From Chara braunii (lineage: Eukaryota; Streptophyta; Charophyceae; Charales; Characeae), in NCBI GenBank assembly GCA_003427395.1, contig BFEA01000091.1:1656592-1693513 (forward strand): a stretch of DNA of 36,922 bases, written 5' to 3'. Positions 18,125-26,827 of the stretch are shown one piece after another. A program made the position numbers and the translations under genes. Position 1 is the stretch's first letter, and every line of letters starts with the position of its first letter. The notes under the pieces were generated by a model, which was given only the letters and a program-made list of their open reading frames with translations, was not told the DNA's origin and did not search any database.

Positions 18125-18485
18125 ATCATGTGTTCGCACCTACATCTCAGAAAACAGGCAGGGCATTGATTACTTCCCTGTGTAAGGGAAGGATTGACCT
18201 CCAACTGTAATGTACTCTAATTACCTTGTGGGTCACATGGCACATTCCCGTACCTCCAAGTATAGTATCTTGCACACGTGTAAAAAATTCATGCGAAAAT
18301 GTTAAAAGAGGTAACCACATATGTAGAGTCGGGGGAATCGGGGGAATCGGAAATTACTTCAGCAGACGGCCATCCTAACGACCCGACAACCCTAACCCAA
18401 CCAGCCCGCTGAGACAGCCCATGCCCCGTCAGCTGTAATCAATAGGGGGCAATCAACCACCCAATCCCCTTGGGGGGGCATTCAA

Positions 18486-19436
18486 TCACCCAATCCCCTT
18501 GCTAGGCCGAACAACGGAGCATGGGCGAAAGCATTGCCATGCAGGCCTCGCGGGGAGAAAAAATGAATCTCGCCCAAACCTCCGCGGATTCCCACCGAGC
18601 TGCCTCCAGGCTGACGAAGATCGACCGTTGCCGCCATAACAGACCACTCTGACCTTAGTGCTGGTGTCTGCGATCACCATCGCCAGCCTGTCTGCCTCCC
18701 CACCCTCCGCACTCGAGATATTGTCATCATTGTTGTTGTTGTTGTTCTTGATTGTACTGTCTGCCTCCTCACCCTCCGCCGTGAAGTCGTTGTCGTTATT
18801 GTTGTTGATGTTGTCATCGTTGTTGTTGTTGTTGTTGCTGTTGTTGTTGTTGTTGTTGTTGTTGTCTTTGATTGTAGTGACTGTTGTAATCGTCAGGGCT
18901 GTCCGATCTGCCTCCTCAATCCCTCCGTGCGAGCCGCCGGCCGGCATGAGCGTTCTCCCTACAATCCGTCCAGTGAGCAACCCCCCATCCCGCTCATCCA
19001 ACCCGGAGGACCAAGCCTCCATGAATTCACACGCATCCCGACCCTTGCGAAAAAGGGCTTTGCAGGCCGCCAGCTCAGCCTCCGCCCTCCGCCAATCAAT
19101 ATAAGGTTCAAGCCCGGGATCTAGCCCCTCCTCCAGCTCCTCCAGCTCGCTGACTATATCTAACATGAGTTGTGAGCGGTGGTCCACCCACTCGGCCAGG
19201 GGGAACGCACCCCCTTTAATCGGCCGCAGCTCCTGAGATCGCTGAGTCAGCTCACGCACCGTCTCGTTCAGCTGCTGATGGGCCTCCGCCAAGATGTCAA
19301 GCCACACCGCTGCGTCTCGTTGTATTATTCCCTCCGACTCCATTGCGCCTCTAATGAAGATAATCAATAACTTGGCCGGCACTTCCCCTGTACACGCGTC
19401 GTCCTCCTTCGAGACAGCCACGTCACGCACGACCAC
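18486..19436 (-). CDS. Hypothetical protein with Asn-rich tracts, 316 codons
   Basis: No domain is recognised. The N-terminal half (about residues 30-150) is Glu/Leu/Gln-rich with heptad-like segments (HQQLNETVRELTQRSQEL) and may form a helical or coiled-coil region. The middle holds two Asn-rich tracts encoded by (TTG)n on the plus strand, interrupted by a repeated phrase of the type FTAEGEEADSTI / SSAEGGEADRLA, which indicates an internal duplication of about 110 bp. The ORF is long for this window and keeps frame across the trinucleotide repeats, which argues weakly for past coding use. It could be an orphan gene, or a gag/ORF1-like part of an element. No promoter or intron evidence was found. 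Confidence 0.4.
   Translation of the reverse strand: MVVRDVAVSKEDDACTGEVPAKLLIIFIRGAMESEGIIQRDAAVWLDILAEAHQQLNETVRELTQRSQELRPIKGGAFPLAEWVDHRSQLMLDIVSELEELEEGLDPGLEPYIDWRRAEAELAACKALFRKGRDACEFMEAWSSGLDERDGGLLTGRIVGRTLMPAGGSHGGIEEADRTALTITTVTTIKDNNNNNNNNSNNNNNNDDNINNNNDNDFTAEGEEADSTIKNNNNNNDDNISSAEGGEADRLAMVIADTSTKVRVVCYGGNGRSSSAWRQLGGNPRRFGRDSFFLPARPAWQCFRPCSVVRPSKGIG
18724..18867 (+). repeat. (TTG)n trinucleotide repeats
   Basis: Two blocks (about 18733-18745 and 18797-18864) of TTG units, inside the minus-strand ORF where they encode Asn. Confidence 0.9.
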
Positions 19437-19641
19437 ACTGCCACGTGTCGGGCGCGTCTACAGGCCCAGCAACCTGGGAGAGACAACCTCCACAGGTGCT
19501 GGTTGAGCCAGGTGCAACCGAGCCTCGTCGGTTGGCTGGCGCAGGCCGCTAGCGCTAGCGCATCACTGTCCACTGCTACCCACTAAGGAGAAGGCAACAA
19601 GGATACTCTCCAACTTTAAGGACTCGTGCTATGATAAGCAT

Positions 19642-20040
19642 TTGGTTCTGGAAAGTACCAGTGAAGGTCTTGAATGCCCATATTTAGGATGTCGTGTTTT
19701 GGTAGGCAAGAAACCTGTTCAAGTCTACCGCCAGGCTCGTCATAAAAATCAGGAGTGCATTCTGGACGGTGGTAGTATTATTTTTCGTAATCTACAAAAT
19801 TTTAACTCCTTTTGTAGCAAGAAGCAGAAAGCTGCAGTGATCACTTCATTTTTTCATAAAGTGTATGATATGGGCACCTTACCTACTACAGAGGCTGCCT
19901 ACTTGTTCAGTTTGAAGGTGGAGCTCAGACGGAGAGGATTTCCTGATATCTTTTTTGATAGGGCTCTTTCCAATTTCAATGCTAAGATAGGGGAGGCCTG
20001 GACAGATTGGGTCAGATGTTTCACGAACTGGAACCGCTGA
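19642..20040 (+). pseudogene. Probable Penelope-like RT C-terminal (thumb) fragment
   Basis: The ORF encodes a segment laid out like the region after the RT catalytic core of Penelope-like elements: a VYRQ-type motif in place of VYRKP, a stretch ending near FCSKKQKAAVITSFFHKVY, then about 20 residues, then LFSLKVELRRRGFPDIFFDRAL. The last part matches the typical FL..R..L..RGYP...L pattern. Catalytic RT motifs and a GIY-YIG domain are not seen, so this is a truncated remnant. Hammerhead motifs nearby (20.4 kb minus, 20.84 kb plus) strengthen the assignment because Penelope-like elements are known to carry them. Assignment is by motif memory, not by alignment. Confidence 0.45.
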
Positions 20041-20373
20041 TCTGGGCCTGGACAATTGGATCAGATGTCCCGTGAATCGGGCCCGACGATCGGGCCAGGG
20101 AAATTTTCTGAGTTTGGCCTGCTTCGGGCCTATTTGGTACTGGTGATACGGTTGTCCCTTGGGGTTGGGCACTGGAGGAAAAAGGAAAAAGACAGACCGG
20201 CAAGACTGCCTTAGCATGAGAACGGAGGAGAAAGATACACCCATACGACCACTCTGTTACGCACACCCATTAGCTGAATACAAAACACCAATCCCGTATG
20301 AAAACATACAAAATAGGAGCTCCGAAGCACACAAGTAGCCAGCAAAATTACGAGTGAAAATCATACACGCGGT

Positions 20374-20424
20374 CGTTCCCCGACGCGTTTCGTCTACACC
20401 GCCCATAGACTCATCAGGGGGATT
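20374..20424 (-). ncRNA. Hammerhead ribozyme motif (type I, very short stem III)
   Basis: On the minus strand, stem I CCCC pairs with GGGG (20381-20378). The core CTGATGA spans 20417-20411. Stem II GTCTA/TAGAC encloses a 9-nt loop. GAAA follows, and the cleavage triplet GTC is at 20384-20382. Stem III is the self-complementary ACGCGT, too short to form well in one molecule but able to pair between two copies, as described for hammerheads of Penelope-like elements. All invariant core bases I can check are present. Confidence 0.75.
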
Positions 20425-20830
20425 AAGGCCACCGAGCACTCCATTCATCAACTCAGAATCCCGAGGCCATACCAATGCCTTGCCTCGCATTTATACCATT
20501 ACCCTACTCCTACCCTGACATCCCGTACAAGCAAAAGCCAAAACTCCAGTCCCCGATCCATGTGAACGTACTCCCGCTCTATCATGGTGGCCACAGCGCG
20601 CCATCCAGCTGTCATCGAAACTCATCCAGGAGGCAGCGCACACCGCACAGGGTAGATACACCAGCAGGAAGACACATGACAGAAGCAGGAAGTCGTGCAA
20701 AGTGTAACGCACGAAAGGCACACCCCGCCTGCCATCGCTGCCCTCAGGCACCGCCGTAGCCAGCGCGGAAAGCAACCGTCTCAGCGCGTAGAACTATATA
20801 GGTCTACTCATTTCTCTGATTCGTCAACCA

Positions 20831-20890
20831 GCACACCCCTGAAGATGGCTGGTACAGTGACGGACCGGCCGAAACAACGAGTAGGGTAAT
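20831..20890 (+). ncRNA. Hammerhead-like motif, degenerate
   Basis: CTGAAGA (20839-20845) is followed by a 7-bp stem GGCTGGT/ACCGGCC with a 10-nt loop, then GAAAC (20871-20875), then GTA (20881-20883) as a possible cleavage triplet. The GGGT after it can pair with ACCC before the core. An extra T between CTGAAGA and stem II and the weak stem III reduce confidence. It lies 0.8 kb after the Penelope-like fragment. Confidence 0.4.
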
Positions 20891-20998
20891 CAATCGCCAG
20901 TTGTGCTTCACGTTGCGCCATTCTACGGTGCATTACCTACTTGTCAGCTGTATTGGAAAATTTTTCGAGTTGATGCACTCGGGGGACTTCTCTTATTT

Positions 20999-21060
20999 TC
21001 TTCTTCTTCTTCTTCTTCTTCTTCTTCTTCTTCTTCTCCCTTTTCTTCTTCTTCTTCCCA
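20999..21060 (+). repeat. (TTC)n microsatellite
   Basis: Two blocks of TTC/CTT units; shadow ORFs rich in Ser or Leu come from it. Confidence 0.9.
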
Positions 21061-21390
21061 CTTCACTTCTTCCCCGCTGCCTTATGTGTTTTCACTGGCT
21101 TGCATGTTGCATGTATATCTACTACTACTACAGGAGTGCCTCGCCCAGCCCAAAAGACAGTGGCATAAATGTAAGGGACACCGGAGCCAATTTCCGGCAT
21201 ATAACGGAATGGTTGGTTTTGTTTAAAAAAAAAAAAGAAAGTGTTCGGGTCCAGTAAACTGCTGCTCTGACTGGCAAAAAGGACGCTGTGGACATTAAGC
21301 ATGGCTGGAACTGAAGGATATGGTCCCACTCAGCTGGATTCCGATCTTATTCTGCTCATGTGGAAACGTCTGGATTCGAACTTGGGTCTG

Positions 21391-21418
21391 TTTTTTTTTT
21401 TTTTTTTTTTTTTTTTTT
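21391..21418 (+). repeat. Poly(T) tract next to a box-B-like string
   Basis: About 28 T residues. On the minus strand they are followed by CAGACCCAAGTTCGAATCCA, a good box-B match, so this may be another tRNA-like head with an A/T tract inserted in or beside it. No box A was identified. Confidence 0.5.
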
Positions 21419-21559
21419 CCGAAAAGCCCAAGGTGTTGTAGAGGCCGGTTACTAGGCACACATTGATCACCAGGAGCGGTCAGCCATGGTCGTCCTGAGG
21501 GAACGAGGCTACTTCCCATCCCATCCTCACATCAATACTCCTAGCGCACCCCCTATCTC

Positions 21560-21765
21560 TACTATCCTACCTCAGTGTGACCCGCACTCAGGACCATTGC
21601 CCCTATCGAGGGGAACTTGGACCGAACAGCAGCGACAGGCACCAGGGCTAGCCATGACCCAGCCCTGGTGGAAGCGGAATAGAACGAGCCTCGTCGCAGG
21701 GGAACTTCGGACGACAGGCCCAAGCAATCTCCTACTAGCCCCTAAGTTGACCAACTGGTAACTCA
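21560..21765 (+). repeat. Second copy of the 121-425 dispersed repeat
   Basis: Shares CTCAGTGTGA, ACTCAGGAC, AACTTGGACC, ACAGCAG, GGCACCAGGGCTAG and GGGAAC-TCGGACG-CAGGC with the first kilobase, in the same order. Confidence 0.55.
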
Positions 21766-22085
21766 CGCCCTCTACTCGCCCACCACAGTCCTAGTTGATT
21801 TTAAGGCGGGGTACTTATCCTCGAAACGCCTATCATCATCGTCAGTTAATCCAGACCAACCAGTGACTCACGCCCTCTACTCGCCCCCACAGCCCTAGTC
21901 TGCCACACACAGTCTAGCTGATATTAAGGGGGGTACTTATCATCGAGACNCCTATCATCATCATTAGTTNATCCAGACCAACCAGCGACTCACGCCCTCT
22001 ACTCACCCACCACAGACCTAGCTGATATTAAGGGGGATACTTGTCATCGAACGCCTATCATCGTTATCAGTTGATCGTGACCTTC
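21750..22085 (+). repeat. Tandem repeat, three units of about 107-120 bp
   Basis: Each unit has CCAAC-(T/A)G-ACTCACGCCCTCTACTC, a CACCACAG segment, GATATTAAGG-GG, TACTTATC and CCTATCATC. Units start near 21750, 21857 and 21977. Two single N bases (21950, 21970) show unresolved positions between near-identical copies. Confidence 0.8.
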
Positions 22086-22176
22086 TCCCAGCCCTATGGT
22101 TGTGAATGTGTATATGTACTCTGTATCTTAGTTAGATGTGTGCCCGTGGGCTATGTGTATGTTCGTTATGTGTATG

Positions 22177-22227
22177 TGGACCCGATTTCATAGCAGACGC
22201 TGCTCCCCACCATGGAACATCTGCAAG
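22177..22227 (+). other. Possible degenerate hairpin-module copy
   Basis: GGACCCGATTTC and then CGCTGCTCCCCACCATGGAAC resemble the right half of H1 and the left half of H2, but the pairing arms are incomplete. Confidence 0.25.
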
Positions 22228-22324
22228 GTGAGTGTATAGTATGTGTGTATGGTATGTATCGTAGTTTTGCTATCTGGGGTGGTATCTCTGTGTGTGGATG
22301 TATGTGGTAGAGACAGGCCTATCT

Positions 22325-22420
22325 GGACAGGACTCTCACCAAAGTCCGAAACCGGACTCAAACCTGTGACCTACAGTATGAAACTGGAGGGTTCTACCAC
22401 ATGTACTTCCATAGGAAGTG
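22325..22420 (-). mobile_element. tRNA-like SINE head
   Basis: The minus strand has TACATGTGGTAGAACCC (box-A-like) and GGTCACAGGTTTGAGTCCGG (box-B-like) at normal spacing. The rest of the body could not be delimited. Confidence 0.5.
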
Positions 22421-22439
22421 AATATAATGTGTGTAATGT

Positions 22440-22715
22440 CTGGGCTGGGGGAGATCATCAGAGCGACCAGAGCCAACAACAACCAGCAACCAACGTGAAG
22501 TCTAGGCCAGCATGCAACACACATGGACTGACCCCCGGGTGGTGCGCAGGCAGTGTCTGTAATAGTACCATGCATCAGCCCAGGGGTGTGTGTGTCCAGC
22601 CGTGCGTCATTCTAACGCCCTGCCGGTGTCCATGAGCAAGGCTGCGGAGTTTTGAACCTGCAACCTCATACCACAATGCGCATTTCCAACCGGTGCTCTA
22701 ACCACAGTGACTGAG
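22440..22715 (-). mobile_element. Compound SINE, minus-strand copy
   Basis: Module 1 (about 22715-22620) has TAGCTCAGTCACTGTGGTTAGAGC as a box A carrying a small insertion and GCAGGTTCAAAACTCC as box B, followed by a GGGCGTT linker. Module 2 (about 22575-22480) has CATGGTAC and ACACTGCCTGCGC-ACCACC phrases. Order and spacing match the copies at 1.1-2.1 kb. Confidence 0.55.
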
Positions 22716-22719
22716 CTAC

Positions 22720-23465
22720 ATCAACTGGACTTGGGTCTGTATTTCAACAGTTCATGGGTGTAGCGACTGAGCCAGACCTATTGATGGCCATCCACATTCA
22801 CGATCTATGGCCAGGGGGGAGGAGGGGGGGAGCAAAAAACAACCAACAGCAGCGATCATCGCGTTCTGCTCTTGACCCTCCTCCCTGCCACGTGGCAGGT
22901 GAGGGTAGAACTTGGATGACACCCTTCATATCAGTATTTTGAACTGGTCAGGGATTGCTCCCTGGTCTCAAATATGGAGCCCTTAGTGAGGAGAGCCGCG
23001 CGCTTTCAGTAGAGGAGTTGCCACTTTCTCGGCCCTCTGCCTGCTGAACCTGACCTGGATGTTTCTCCATAGCTCATATCAACACTGCTGACGGAGTGGA
23101 ATAATAGGACACTGGGAGCGATCTGCTGCGTGGTGGGAACCTTCTGTCTTCTGCCTCCTATCCACGGCAACGTCAACTCGTCATCGAAGAAGAAAAGGAA
23201 GACGCGTGTCATTATCAACACCATCATTCAATAAGACGAAGACACATGTCATCCGGGGCGCAAATGGATACTAGTAGGGTTCACCGCAGAGGTTGGCCTT
23301 GCGCTTTTTGGTGCTGACGAGACAGATGATCCTGGGGATGGATTATCGATTGGATAATTTTGCAATTTGCACGTGCTTTTTTTGAAATTTGGACCGATTA
23401 TCGTGGTTAATCAGTGAGGTTGTCGATGTTGCTTTTCTTTCAACCCCTTTTCACTAGATGGCGCT
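22720..23465. other. No gene recognised
   Basis: Mixed-composition sequence without long ORFs, clear repeats or recognisable RNA genes. Confidence 0.4.
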
Positions 23466-23469
23466 TTCT

Positions 23470-23960
23470 GCCTGTAGGACAATAGAGGACCTGGTGGGGA
23501 TCACCTGGAATGATGGCCAGAGGCTGCCCCCTCGTCGGACGGTCTCTACCTGGTTCTGTGAAGCCTGCTGCTCAGCTCTGCTAAAATAGGGCATGGGGTT
23601 TGACATAGTGTGGCTGCTTTTTGCTCTGTAGATAATTTGCGGTTAAGAGATATCGAAATTCGACACATTAGAGGACATGGCGGGGATCACCTGGAATGAT
23701 GGGCCTGATGCTGCCCCCTCAGCAGGTCTGTCGTCTTGGGATGGTCTCTGCCTGGTTTTGTGAATCCGGCTGCTGAGCTCTGCTAAAATTACGGCATGGG
23801 GTTTGACGTAGTGTGGCTGTGTTTGCTCTGTAGATAATTTGCGGTTAGCAGATATAAAACTCGACACCGTATTAGGGTTATTCCTTTATTGATATTAGGG
23901 ATGATTACAGTTTTCGCTCCGTAGATAAATTAGGGTTGATTGATATGAAACTTGGTGGCA
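23470..23960 (+). repeat. Diverged tandem repeat, unit about 190 bp
   Basis: GGGGATCACCTGGAATGATG, GGCATGGGGTTTGAC-TAGTG, TAGATAATTTGCGGTTA and TCGACAC occur in the same order in two adjacent units (about 23482-23665 and 23666-23865). Shorter, more diverged copies follow to about 23960 and again at 24135-24300, on the far side of an A-tailed insertion. Confidence 0.7.
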
Positions 23961-23961
23961 G

Positions 23962-24101
23962 GTTTATTCCCAGCCTTTTTCCGTCTCTCAGAAACCTTGC
24001 TCAGTCAATCCCCTGGACTCCAGGGTAATCAATGCTGGCAAGGGTCCTCCCCCATTGTTATTCAAAAAAGTGTGTAGCATGCTGGCAGTCTGAGTATCCT
24101 G

Positions 24102-24136
<35 letters not shown>

Positions 24137-24137
24137 A
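23962..24137 (+). mobile_element. A-tailed insertion within the tandem repeat
   Basis: A foreign-looking segment ends in about 30 A residues (24105-24134). GAAACTTG occurs just before it (about 23947) and just after the tail (24136), so it may interrupt the repeat with a short target duplication. The body is not recognised. Confidence 0.4.
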
Positions 24138-24469
24138 ACTTGATACTATTTTGGGGTTAATTCATCATTAGTGTTATGGACGATTACGGTAAATTAAATT
24201 GGGATGGGTGAGGGTGAGGACTTTGTGTGGCTGTTTCTGTGTATACACAATATAGAGTTAGTTGATATAAAATTCGACATTAGAATAGGATTAAATTCCA
24301 CGTTACGGTGGGTTAGGGTAATTTCACAACTTTTCGGTTTCTTGCAACTAGGGACTCGCACGGGACGGGCTGAAGACAGGTGTCTTCATTGTGGGAGGTC
24401 CGTGGTTGGGGATGGGACTGGCCAGGAGTGCCTCTCCCATCCCGCTTTGGCTACGACATTCATGTGAGA

Positions 24470-24556
24470 CATTCATGTGAGGGACGCCGGGCACGTTTCC
24501 CGGTTTTATAATGCAAAGAACGCCAACTTGTTAAAAAAAAAAAACAAAAAAAAAAA
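24470..24556 (+). mobile_element. Short A-tailed element with H1 hairpin
   Basis: ATGTGAGGGAC, then GCCGGG (24486-24491), loop CACGTTT, CCCGGT (24499-24504), about 28 nt, then an A-rich tail (24533-24556). Leader, hairpin and spacing match the 5.75-kb copy, and the arms again change together. Confidence 0.55.
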
Positions 24557-24934
24557 CAGGAGTACAATGCTGGAAACGGCCTTTTGGCTGAGATCAACTG
24601 TAGTATCTGTTCTGGGGCCGGGACCCACTACCGGTAGCAGCAGTGTAGAACTTGTATGACATATTTTTAACTCTTTTTTCGAATAAAAAATTATTTGTTT
24701 TATTCCTTTGTGAAAAGGAAAGCGGTTTTTGCACTGCAAAAATGAGGGTATTTTCTCACATTGGTGGCATGTACTGCAGTCCGCGTTCCCGATTTTCCAC
24801 GGGAAGCAGAGAAGACTGAGGGGCACCTCATGTGAATGCATGTACCCTTCCCATCAGGCACGTACATTTTTGAAACGGTTACCATGGATGCAACGAATGT
24901 GGCTAAAAGCAGACAACGCCTATTTGGAAAAAAC

Positions 24935-24968
24935 AGAAAAGTGTGACGTTGTCCTTCGGGACATCCGT

Positions 24969-25000
<32 letters not shown>

Positions 25001-25079
25001 GGCCCCTGCGCAAGGATGACACGCATAAATCGAGAAATGGTCCAAATGAAAGAAGAAAAAAAAAAAGAAAAGTGTGACG
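24935..25079 (+). pseudogene. U6 snRNA retropseudogene with 14-bp target-site duplication
   Basis: 24951-25047 matches the U6 spliceosomal RNA almost throughout: the 5' stem with TTCGG loop, the ACAGAGA box, AGCATGGCCCC, the TGACACGCA-AAATCG internal stem-loop region and the TGGTCCAAAT end. The 5' stem has lost one C and one matching G, so it can still pair. Upstream there is no plant USE or TATA box at the usual positions. Downstream the Pol III T-run is replaced by an A/G-rich tail (25048-25065). AGAAAAGTGTGACG flanks the whole unit perfectly at 24935-24948 and 25066-25079. It is therefore a retroposed, probably silent copy made by LINE machinery. Confidence 0.92.
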
Positions 25080-25170
25080 GTGTGACCATATCTAGCGGCC
25101 GTCAGAGTGTCAGTATGACCGCAAAGTAAAGGATAATGAAGCCACATGGACCTGAAGTTTTTTTTTTTTT

Positions 25171-25175
25171 NNNNN
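25171..25175. other. Short N run
   Basis: Five N characters following a T-run of about 13, a typical homopolymer-induced assembly break. Confidence 0.95.
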
Positions 25176-25670
25176 CCCCCAGAAACAGTCCGCTTATATT
25201 GAAAATAATAGATGAGACCAGAAACCTCACAAATCCGCCGGTAATGCTGAGGGCTTTCAACTGAGTTCATCTTGGAGGGCAGTCCATCCTGGACTCGCCA
25301 AAAGCTTACTAGAAGTTCTTTTGAAAAAGCCTCTAGAGTCTAGACCTTTTGACATCTAAGGGGTCTCAAGGAATCTCAACGAGTTCTGGATAGCACTCCG
25401 AGTCTTCTCTTGTGCCTTCTGCAAGGCTCACTACTATGTAAGCCTCTTGTTCAATCCGTCTTGAAAGAATCTGGATGATGAGTGTCGAATGTAAGGATAC
25501 TAAAATAAGTAAATAGGGAGAGTTAATGCTCTCCTTGGGATCAAGCAGCACTGCAGCTAGAGACCCGCTGGACTGTGCTTCATCTTGTGAGATCTCTCCC
25601 AGGGGCCTCACTTATTGCCACTTGCGAAACCAAAGAAAAAATAGTCATTGTGACTTGCGAAACCAAAAAA
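25176..25670. other. No gene recognised
   Basis: Unassigned sequence downstream (in minus-strand terms) of the LINE fragment at 25.7 kb. It might include that element's 3' region. A short duplication, ACTTGCGAAACCAAA, occurs at about 25621 and 25652. Confidence 0.35.
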
Positions 25671-25673
25671 TAA

Positions 25674-26332
25674 TTAGTCATCTATGATACTAAGAGTACG
25701 ACTATGATTCTCCAGGGGCGAGGAAAAGATAAGTTGTCCTGAAAGGGAGGGGATCGCCGAGCAAAATGGCATACTCCATTTGGACTTAAATTTCCTCGTC
25801 CTAAATTCCAGAGAATATCTGCTATCGCCTAGTCTAAGGCAGTCAGCCAGTATGGTTTCTTTAAGATCAAGTAGCATTAGATGTTGCTGATGTTGAACCG
25901 TCGAAATAGTCGAACCAAAGCGTGAAGAGTTCCTGCGGCACCAGATTATCCACAAACCCAGGAGGGCTCTTGAGATCCAGGCAGGGTGTGGGGCAACACT
26001 CTTGGTGCGCCTGTCCCCTCTGATTAGTGCTTCCTTGTTCCATAGGATTTTCCCCTCGTTACCCTGGTAGGCTTTGGACCACAATGTCGTCCACCAAGAC
26101 CAGAACTCCTGGGCCTTCGGGCCGTGCCACCATATATGGCAGATGTCTTCGATAGCTGCAGGGGAACAAGTGTGACAGAAGTCTTAGAGCGAAACGTTCC
26201 CTTCGTCACACACCACTTACCAGTCGGGACGCATAGCATCTGTATTGACCAGAGGACGCCTGCGTGTTTAACAGCCGGTAGTGTTCTGATGGATAATTTG
26301 TCGAAGTTACGACACAGTTCGAGGTCCAGGGA
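25674..26332 (-). pseudogene. LINE ORF2 C-terminal fragment (zf-RVT), frameshifted
   Basis: On the minus strand the segment around 26200-26090 reads CHTCSPAAIEDICHIWWHG followed by KAQEFWSWWTTLWSKAYQG. This is the zinc-region pattern CxxC...E...H...C-type of plant LINE ORF2 (with W where the last C is expected), and the typical FW.WW follow-up. The frame then stays open to 25674 (the GLWIIWCRRNSSRFG segment is the usual W..W.RRN motif). Upstream, a frameshift separates it from its 5' part, and an A/G-rich stretch (T-rich on the plus strand, 26331-26385) marks a second break. RT and endonuclease are missing. Confidence 0.65.
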
Positions 26333-26385
26333 TTTTTTTTTTTCTTCTTCTTCTTTTTTCTTTTTTTTTTCTTTTTTCTTTTTCA

Positions 26386-26827
26386 GAACCCCTTGGTTCT
26401 GGCTCCTACCATTCTGGGGAGCGACAGTCCAGTTCCTATTCCCCCGGCAAGTTGTTGAATAATACAAGATAAAAACTCACCCCACGCTCCTCCCCATTAA
26501 GGTTTAGAGGCCCGAGTGGACGGCATTGATTACTTCCTGTAGGAAGGATGTACCACCCCTCACCCCTGCCTAAGTTAGCCTGATGCTGCTAGCCTTTCGT
26601 CTGGTGTACTGCTGGGGCAAAATGCCACTGCTGATCTCTGGTGGTTCTGTTAACGTACCCGTTCTTCCATCTGAACTCTAACACCCGTCCAAGACTCTTC
26701 AATCTGGATGTCAATGCTCCGGACAGCCCTTATTCTGCCCCATACCATTGCATGTCCACCATCGACAGTTGATGAGGGGGGAATGGATCCGGGAACTCTG
26801 CTGGTGAGCGTAATGGCACTCCTTGAT
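26386..26827. other. No gene recognised between LINE fragments
   Basis: Unassigned; GGCATTGATTACTTCC at about 26522 recurs at about 18162, so at least one dispersed repeat touches this interval. Confidence 0.3.

Noticed and set aside
21820-21870. Hammerhead-like CGAAACGCC in the tandem repeat
   Set aside because: No CTGATGA core at the right position; the string changes to CGAGACNCC in the next unit.
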